This document shows, piece after piece, positions 58,653 through 64,000 of a DNA stretch of 64,000 nucleotides (positions are counted from its first letter, which is position 1; every line of letters begins with the position of its first letter). The notes below the pieces were generated by a model. The model had not been told where the DNA came from and did not search any database. It saw only the letters and a list, made by a program, of their open reading frames with translations. The translations under genes and the position numbers were made by a program. This stretch comes from DASSNR01 sp036278935 (GTDB lineage: Bacteria > Gemmatimonadota > Gemmatimonadetes > Gemmatimonadales > Gemmatimonadaceae). Location: positions 35,401 to 99,400 of the forward strand of contig DASUKA010000146.1 in assembly GCA_036278935.1 (NCBI GenBank), in the 5' to 3' direction.

Positions 58653-59630
58653 TCAGAAGATCGTGATCAGGCCCTTCGTGTACTTGCCGGGATGACGTCG
58701 GAGATCCTCGAGCAGCGTGTTGAGGTCGGTCAGCGTCTTGTCGAGCTGGTCGTAGAGCGCCTGGTCGGTGAGCAGGCGGCCGGCGGTGCCATTGCCCGCC
58801 GCAAGCGAGCGGAGGATGGAATCCGCGGCGGTGGATGCGCTCAGCATGCGGCGATAGAGGGTATCGTCGTACACCAGCTCCCCGAGCGTCCCCTTTCGCG
58901 ACTGGACGGCCGTGAGCACGGAGTCCAGCCGCGATGACGTGCCCACCAGACGATCATACAGCGTCGAGTCATCCATCATCCGTCCAACGGTCCCGTTCGG
59001 GTTCTCCATGCGCGTGAGGAGCTGATCCATGGCCGTGAGCGTGCCGGTGAGCTGATCGTACAGCGCTCGGCTGGTGACCAGCTGTCCCATGGTGCCCTTG
59101 CCCTGTGCGATGCCGCTGGTGATGGTGCGCAGATCGTGCACGAGGACGGTCAGATCGCCCACCGCCCCCGCGGCCTGCGCCACCACCTGCTGGTAGTCCA
59201 GCGCCTCGGATGCGGGAATGGTATCGCCCGGCACAAGCGGGGGGTAGCGGGGCGTCCCAGGCGAGATGTCCAGTACCTTATCGCCCAGCAGCCCGAGTGT
59301 GCGCAGGGTGATACGGGAATCGCCGCGCACCTGCGGCTGCAGCTCCCGGTCGATCTCGAGCGTGAGCTCAATGTTGCGCGTGGTGTCCGCATCGGGCGGG
59401 AGAAACGCAATATGTCTCACGACGCCGGCCAGCTCGCCCGCAATGGTCACGGAGCTGCCTTCGCGCACCCCGTTGGCGTTCGGCAGGAATGTCACGAGCG
59501 TGTACCGCTTGCTGAACAGCTTGGCCGTGTTGCCGAGGCGGAAGATGGCCACGGCAATCACGAGCAGGGCCAGGAGAATGAGCAGACCCACTTTCAACTC
59601 ATCCCAGGTGATGGCGGTGGATCGTCTCAT
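58653..59630 (-). CDS. mlaD: MCE-domain lipid-binding protein (MlaD-like)
   Basis: The 325-residue protein has an N-terminal membrane anchor (ELKVGLLILLALLVIAVAIF). An MCE domain follows (about 40-120, YTLVTFLPNANGVREGSSVTI and LGLLGDKVLDISPG). A long helical, repeat-bearing tail has NGTVGRMMDDSTLYDRL, KGTLGELVYDDTLYRRM and NGTAGRLLTDQALYDQL units. This layout is typical of MCE subunits that form a periplasmic lipid tunnel. It follows the ATPase gene. Confidence 0.9.
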   Translation of the reverse strand: MRRSTAITWDELKVGLLILLALLVIAVAIFRLGNTAKLFSKRYTLVTFLPNANGVREGSSVTIAGELAGVVRHIAFLPPDADTTRNIELTLEIDRELQPQVRGDSRITLRTLGLLGDKVLDISPGTPRYPPLVPGDTIPASEALDYQQVVAQAAGAVGDLTVLVHDLRTITSGIAQGKGTMGQLVTSRALYDQLTGTLTAMDQLLTRMENPNGTVGRMMDDSTLYDRLVGTSSRLDSVLTAVQSRKGTLGELVYDDTLYRRMLSASTAADSILRSLAAGNGTAGRLLTDQALYDQLDKTLTDLNTLLEDLRRHPGKYTKGLITIF

Positions 59631-59720
59631 GGGGTGCACTCCGTACGCTGGGCGCGGCACGTGCGCCTGGTGCGCCAGGAATGGGCGTCGTGAACCGCGC
59701 CCGGGATGCGCCCGCCGTCC

Positions 59721-60641
59721 TCAGATGCCGCCAAGGAACTCACGAAGATACTCATCGTCGCTCCCCGTCATCTCCTCGGGCGAGCCACAGAAGACCATGC
59801 GTGTGTCGGCGAGCAGCAGGATCCGGCTCGCCATGCGAAGCGATGAGCGCACGTCGTGCGACACCACGATGCTGGTGACGCCGAGCTCACGCTGGAGCTT
59901 CTGGATGAGCCGTGTGATGGTGCCGGTGGTGAGCGGATCGAGCCCCGAGGTGGGCTCGTCGTACAGCATGATGAGTGGATCGTTGGCCAGCCCGCGCGCG
60001 ATCCCGACACGTTTCTTCATCCCGCCAGAGAGCTCCGCGGGGAGCTGCTCCATCACCGCATCAGGATCCAGGTCCACGAAGCGGAGCTTCTCGCGCACAC
60101 GGGCCTCGACTTCCTCCTCGCTGAGCGACGTGTGCTCGCGAAGCGGATACGCCACGTTCTCGAACACCGTCATCGAGTCGAAGAGCGCGGCGCCCTGGAA
60201 TACCATGCCCATCGTCTCGCGCACGAGCAGTGCATCCTCGAAGGTCAGATGCGTGATGTCCGCGCCGTCCACCAGCACGCGCCCCGCGTCGGGCACCAGC
60301 AGCCGGAGGATGAGCTTGAGGATGGTGGACTTGCCCGTGCCCGACTCGCCCATCACCACGAGCGTCTCCCGTTCGTGCGCCGTGAACGACACGTCGTGCA
60401 GCACGGGACGATCGAACGCCAGCGAGACGTGCTCCAGCTCGATGATCGGCCGCGGTGTGTCCTCCTCCATGCGCGCTGCATCGGCGAGCGATTGCGCGCC
60501 GTCGCGCGCCAGCTCCGAGCGGATGGCGCGCCGCACCCGCTCGCGCTGCCGCCGGGCCCGCTCGTCCGGACGCGTGGCCGGGGCGTTGGTGGGCGTCCCG
60601 CGCGCCGCGCCATCTCCGTGCCGGAAGGTCGTATCGCTCAC
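59721..60641 (-). CDS. mlaF: ABC transporter ATPase, MlaF-like
   Basis: The 306-residue ATPase powers lipid transport with MlaE and MlaD. Walker A is MGESGTGKST, the Q-loop FQGAALFDSM, the signature LSGGMKKRVGIARGLA, Walker B LIMLYDEPTSGLDP and the H-loop VVSHD. GTG 60641 overlaps the mlaE stop as GTGA and gives a 57-residue, charged N-terminal extension not needed for the fold. ATG 60470 (249 residues, starting MEEDTPRPIIELEHV) is the alternative. Confidence 0.92.
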   Translation of the reverse strand: MSDTTFRHGDGAARGTPTNAPATRPDERARRQRERVRRAIRSELARDGAQSLADAARMEEDTPRPIIELEHVSLAFDRPVLHDVSFTAHERETLVVMGESGTGKSTILKLILRLLVPDAGRVLVDGADITHLTFEDALLVRETMGMVFQGAALFDSMTVFENVAYPLREHTSLSEEEVEARVREKLRFVDLDPDAVMEQLPAELSGGMKKRVGIARGLANDPLIMLYDEPTSGLDPLTTGTITRLIQKLQRELGVTSIVVSHDVRSSLRMASRILLLADTRMVFCGSPEEMTGSDDEYLREFLGGI

Positions 60642-61450
60642 GTCGCGAAAAAGCCGAGCAGGAGTTGCGTCATGAAGTAATCCGTGATGAGGATGGCGAT
60701 GCTGGCGATGACCACCGTGCGGGTAGTCGCGACGCCCACACCCTCGGTACCACCCCGGGTATTCAGGCCAAAGTAACACCCGGTGAGCGCGATGATCCCG
60801 CCGAACACGAACGGCTTGCTCAGGCCCTGAATGAAGTCGTTGGGAAGGTAGCGCAGCGTGAAGCCGCCCTGCGCGATCTGCTGCCACACGGTGCTCCAGT
60901 AGAGCGAGGACGGGAGCCCCACATAGAATGAGGCGATCACGTTGCCGCCCAGAATGCCGACCACATCGCTCACGATGGTCAGCACGGGCAGCATGACCAG
61001 CGCCGCGAGCAGGCGCGGTGTGACGAGCTTCTTGATCGGATCGGTACCGAGTGTGTTGAGCGCGTCGATCTGCTCCGTCACCCGCATGGAGCCGAGCTGC
61101 GCCGCGATCCCCGACCCTACGCGGCCGGCCACGATCAGGCCGGCAAGCACCGGTCCCAACTCGCGGATCATCGACGCCGTCACGAGCCGCCCGATATAGA
61201 TGGTCGCGCCGAACTGCGCCATCTGCACCGAGGACTGGAGCGAGAGCACCATGCCGGTGAAGAAGCCGGTAAGGAGGACGATGGTGAGCGATTGCACCCC
61301 GATGGCATTCATCTGCTGCACCACGTCGGCAGCGTAGAAGGGACGCGCGAAGATGAAGCGGATCGCCGTCCACGCGAGCACGAAGTACTCCTGCGCGTCC
61401 AGGACATGCAGCTTCGCGGTCTCGTTGATCCGCTGGAAAACGTTGCGCAA
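60638..61450 (-). CDS. mlaE: ABC transporter permease, MlaE-like
   Basis: The 270-residue inner-membrane protein has the MlaE/YrbE fold. The conserved cytoplasmic helix RELGPVLAGLIVAGRVGSGI, EQIDALNTLGTDPIKKLVTPR and the C-terminal TRTVVIASIAILITDYF mark the family. It starts with TTG at 61450, as no ATG fits. It forms the core of a MlaFED-type complex; mlaC and mlaB are not in the window. Confidence 0.92.
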   Translation of the reverse strand: MRNVFQRINETAKLHVLDAQEYFVLAWTAIRFIFARPFYAADVVQQMNAIGVQSLTIVLLTGFFTGMVLSLQSSVQMAQFGATIYIGRLVTASMIRELGPVLAGLIVAGRVGSGIAAQLGSMRVTEQIDALNTLGTDPIKKLVTPRLLAALVMLPVLTIVSDVVGILGGNVIASFYVGLPSSLYWSTVWQQIAQGGFTLRYLPNDFIQGLSKPFVFGGIIALTGCYFGLNTRGGTEGVGVATTRTVVIASIAILITDYFMTQLLLGFFAT

Positions 61451-61583
61451 TCGCCGATGGGAAGGTCGCGAAGGGCGTACCGCCTGTCACCATGAACACA
61501 CGGCACAGGGGCAAGCGGCGTGCCGGATTCCGGCGCGCCCGACGCAGTGAAGCCGTGGACTTCTACGCCGCTCGGCGCCGGCC

Positions 61584-61601
61584 GTGCGCCGGCCGGCGCA
61601 C
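61584..61601. repeat. 18-bp perfect GC palindrome between mlaE and hldA
   Basis: GTGCGCCGGCCGGCGCAC reads the same on both strands. It is flanked by further GGCGCCGGCC copies. It lies in the 210-nt divergent spacer and could be an operator or a cruciform-forming site. No promoter hexamers could be assigned beside it. Confidence 0.5.
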
Positions 61602-61660
61602 GCAACGCCCCTCCCGCCGATTGACCGGCGCGACCTCGTCCGGTAGCTTGCCCCTCGCCC

Positions 61661-62677
61661 ATGTCCGCCTCCTCCCTCCTCTCCCGCGACCGCTTGCTGG
61701 CGCTCCTCGATGCTGCCGGCCGCCAGCGCGTCGCAATTGTCGGCGACGCGATGCTCGACGTGTACCTTCGCGGCGACGTGGAGCGCATATCGCCTGAGGC
61801 TCCCGTGCCGGTGCTACGCGTGCGCGATCGGAAATTCGCGCTCGGCGGCGCCGCCAACGTGGCGCAGAACGTGGCCGCATTGGGGGCCCGGTGCGCGCTG
61901 GTGGCGACCGTGGGCGATGACGCCGCCGGCACCACATTGCGCGCGATGCTCGAGGGAATCGGCGCGGACGGCGACGCCCTTGTCCGCGGCGTTCGCCCCA
62001 CGACCACGAAGACGCGCATCGTGGCCGGTATCCAGCAGATCGTGCGCTTCGACGAGGAAGAGGACGGCGACCTGACGCCCGAGGAGATCGCCCGCGTACT
62101 GGCCGCCGTCGAGTGCGCCATTGCCGAAGCCGGAGCCATGGTCATCGAGGACTACAACAAAGGCGTGCTCGTGCCCCAGGTGATCGAGCGCGCGATCGCC
62201 GTCGCGCGCAAGCGCCGGATCCCGGTGGTGGTGGACCCCAAGTACCGCAACTTCTTCAGCTACCGCGGCGCCACCGTCTTCAAGCCGAACCGGCGGGAGC
62301 TGGAGTCCGCACTCGGCGCCGCCGTGGACCTCAACGTGCCGACAGCGCTGCCCACCGCCGTCGCGCGGCTGGCGGTGGAGCACCTGCTGCTCACGCTGGG
62401 CGAGCGCGGCGCCGTGCTGGTAAGCGCATCGGGCGACGTGCACCGCGTGCCCGCCACGGCGCGCGCCGTGTACGATGTGGTGGGTGCGGGCGACACGGTG
62501 ACGGCGTACCTCGGCGCGATGCTCGCGGCAGGAGCGACGGTGCACGAAGCGACAGTCGTCGCGAACTTCGCGGCCGGCGTGGAGGTGGGCAAGGTAGGCG
62601 CCGCCACCGTGGACGGAGCGGAGGTGATGGCAGCGTACGATGAGTTTGTGGAGCGGGAGGAGGCGGCGGGCGAGTGA
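61661..62677 (+). CDS. hldA: D-glycero-beta-D-manno-heptose-7-phosphate kinase
   Basis: The 338-residue PfkB-family kinase makes heptose-1,7-bisphosphate for LPS inner core. GDAMLDVYLRGDVERISPEAP is the RfaE signature, and FALGGAANVAQNVAALG follows. VVGAGDTVTAYLGAML is the PfkB catalytic motif with the base Asp. The adenylyltransferase domain of bifunctional HldE is absent, so a separate hldC is expected elsewhere. LPS production supports a Gram-negative host. Confidence 0.92.
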   Translation: MSASSLLSRDRLLALLDAAGRQRVAIVGDAMLDVYLRGDVERISPEAPVPVLRVRDRKFALGGAANVAQNVAALGARCALVATVGDDAAGTTLRAMLEGIGADGDALVRGVRPTTTKTRIVAGIQQIVRFDEEEDGDLTPEEIARVLAAVECAIAEAGAMVIEDYNKGVLVPQVIERAIAVARKRRIPVVVDPKYRNFFSYRGATVFKPNRRELESALGAAVDLNVPTALPTAVARLAVEHLLLTLGERGAVLVSASGDVHRVPATARAVYDVVGAGDTVTAYLGAMLAAGATVHEATVVANFAAGVEVGKVGAATVDGAEVMAAYDEFVEREEAAGE

Positions 62678-62709
62678 GGGGTGCCGGCGCGAGTGATGTC
62701 CGCAGCGCG

Positions 62710-62732
62710 AGTTGCGGCCGCGGGGCGCAACT
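62710..62732. terminator. hairpin between convergent hldA and the TonB-domain gene
   Basis: AGTTGCG (62710-62716) pairs with CGCAACT (62726-62732) around a 9-nt GC loop. It lies 33 nt after hldA in the 199-nt convergent spacer. The rest of that spacer shows no feature. Confidence 0.4.
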
Positions 62733-62876
62733 TCCGCGGCTCGGCGCATCGGGAATGGATGCTCATGGACACCCTTCGTTCCTTCTGCGGCAGCTCCACG
62801 GCGATCAGCCCGAGCACGATCCAACCGCCATGCGCATCCCGCGTACTGATCGCGCCCGCTCACCCTCGTGCGTACG

Positions 62877-63782
62877 CTATTGAAATGTGAAGGTGAGCGG
62901 CATCTGTATGAACTGCCGAACCCTGTGCCCCGCCGTCTCGGCTGGCCGGAACCTCCACCTCGGCAATACCTGCATCAACGCTTCGACGAAGCGCTCGTCC
63001 GTCGCCATGGTCACCTTGAACGTCGTCATGTCGACGCGCCCCGTCGTATCCACGACGAACTCTGCCAGGACCTGGCCGTCAGTGTGCGCTGCCTGGAGCG
63101 CGGCTGGATACGCCGGCGCCGGGTTGCCTTCCAGGGGTTGCGCCTGCGTCTCAACCTGGAATGAGTAGTATGTCTTCTCCGGACTGCTCGGCAAGGCGCG
63201 CGTGGCGCCGTACACGGGAGCTGGTATCGAATCCTGGTCCACGCTGCCCGCGCGGTCGGCGCTCGCCATGGAGGCTGGCGTCATCTCGCGCGTGGCCGTG
63301 ATAGCCTGACGCAGCGCCGTCGCGAAGGCATGAAAGTCGGCTGTCTTCAGCATGGTGACGGTAACGGAGAGTATATCGTCGCCACCGATGTGAATGCCGA
63401 GGCCCTGCGCCCGGCCGCCTGCCGCGCCGAGGACTTCGATGAAGTCGCCGGAGCGAGTCGCGTGTCCGTCGATGATGATCGACTCCCGGAGTCGCGGGCT
63501 CGCGTCGAGCACGGTTTCCCGCGTGTCGCGCGGTGCTGGCTCCGCGACGATCTTCTGCGTCGTATCCAGCCACGGCCCGAGGGAGTCAGGGTTGACCATC
63601 ACCTGCGCGTGCTCCCACCCGTGGGAGACGGCGATGAGGACGCGCCCCTGATTCGTCGCCGAAACGCTCACGGAGTCGCCATCCCCCAAGTCTACCGTTT
63701 TGATTTGGCGGAGCCGGAGTTGCGCCGCGGCGTTACTCGCGAAGAGGCCGAGCGTGACGAGGACGAGGAGGATCGGTCGCAT
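62877..63782 (-). CDS. TonB-domain (energy transducer-like) secreted protein
   Basis: The 301-residue protein starts MRPILLVLVTLGLFASNAAA, a signal peptide. The middle part (about 20-200) is unrecognised. The last 80 residues form a TonB C-terminal domain: PAYPAALQAAHTDGQVLAEF, VDTTGRVDMTTFKV and VLPRWRFRPAE. It lacks the membrane-anchored Pro-rich region of true TonB, so it is probably a periplasmic protein using the fold for another purpose. Such proteins are frequent in Gemmatimonadota. The remaining 218 nt to the window end show no supported gene. Confidence 0.78.
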   Translation of the reverse strand: MRPILLVLVTLGLFASNAAAQLRLRQIKTVDLGDGDSVSVSATNQGRVLIAVSHGWEHAQVMVNPDSLGPWLDTTQKIVAEPAPRDTRETVLDASPRLRESIIIDGHATRSGDFIEVLGAAGGRAQGLGIHIGGDDILSVTVTMLKTADFHAFATALRQAITATREMTPASMASADRAGSVDQDSIPAPVYGATRALPSSPEKTYYSFQVETQAQPLEGNPAPAYPAALQAAHTDGQVLAEFVVDTTGRVDMTTFKVTMATDERFVEALMQVLPRWRFRPAETAGHRVRQFIQMPLTFTFQ

Positions 63783-64000
63783 CTGTGTCTTGGAACTGAG
63801 GAAGCAGCAGGAAAGCGAGTCCATGAGGGAAGACGATTGGCTACGCAGCGACGTCATCGCAGCTCCACGGTCCTCAGGTGCGGGACCGCACGGTACGGGG
63901 TCGCGGCTCGCTGCGTCGCGTCATGAGAACCAGCGGCGTGCATACGCAATCGATCACGTGGGTCGGCTGGCCACCCGGCCGAAGGTCGGTTGCTTCCGCG

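Noticed and set aside
1..64000. CRISPR array, insertion sequence or rRNA operon
   Set aside because: No regularly spaced direct repeats, transposase motifs or rRNA sequence were seen in the window.

Overview
This window is chromosomal DNA from a high-GC, Gram-negative bacterium, most likely a member of the Gemmatimonadota. That is an inference from gene content, not from a marker search. The Gram-negative evidence is a heptose kinase for LPS (hldA), an Mla-type lipid transport operon, FadL-like and other outer-membrane barrels, and a TonB-domain protein. Other pointers are a PknB-type kinase with a periplasmic sensor, a Rex regulator and a prokaryotic Rad52-like annealase. About 60 protein genes, two tRNAs and many intergenic hairpins can be supported. 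Nearly all genes lie on the minus strand in tightly packed, often overlapping (ATGA/GTGA) operons. Plus-strand genes are few: the basic protein and Rad52-like pair, a TM2 protein, two outer-membrane proteins, rex and hldA.

Layout. 1-1095: aroA (partial) and tyrA. 1100-3600: an accessory island with a perfect 35-nt palindrome beside a promoter, a basic-tailed zinc-binding protein, a Rad52-like protein with a zinc ribbon and an SSB-like C-terminal tip, and a TM2 protein. 3613-8747: a DUF2156 (LPG-synthase-like) protein, a cytochrome c lipoprotein, an outer-membrane protein and a Ser/Thr kinase. 8846-9072: tRNA-Leu(TAA) and tRNA-Gly(GCC). 9063-16569: a coupled operon of a six-hairpin glycosidase, galK, a FadL-like porin and an SGNH lipoprotein, plus a divergent outer-membrane protein. 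16597-26093: recN, nadK, dxs, a prenyl synthase, xseB, xseA, folD and rny (DNA repair, isoprenoid, folate and RNA decay functions). 26100-31870: a structured rny leader, zapA, a ZapB-like protein, pheT, pheS, rplT, rpmI and infC, the last with a probable AUU start and an attenuator-like leader. 32036-35553: an MBL hydrolase, a DEDDh exonuclease and arginine deiminase, divergent from rex across a perfect Rex operator. 35566-42725: rsmA, a partner-switching set (SpoIIE phosphatase, RsbW-like kinase, STAS protein) coupled to pta and coaD, then rsmD and recJ. 42765-48463: a zinc-ribbon coiled-coil protein, dnaG, mutS2, yqeY and rpsU. 48674-55992: HIT, rsmE, prmA, dnaJ, hrcA, hemW, dprA and obgE. 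55992-63782: a CMD-family protein, asparaginase II, an EamA transporter, MCE/ABC/permease (mlaDFE-like), hldA and a TonB-domain protein.

Most of the window is conserved core genome. The points that most deserve follow-up are the Rad52-like pair, the Rex site between arginine deiminase and rex, the infC leader, the structured RNA upstream of rny, the coupling of a STAS protein to phosphotransacetylase, and a family of degenerate GTTGTGAG-type inverted repeats in several unrelated spacers.
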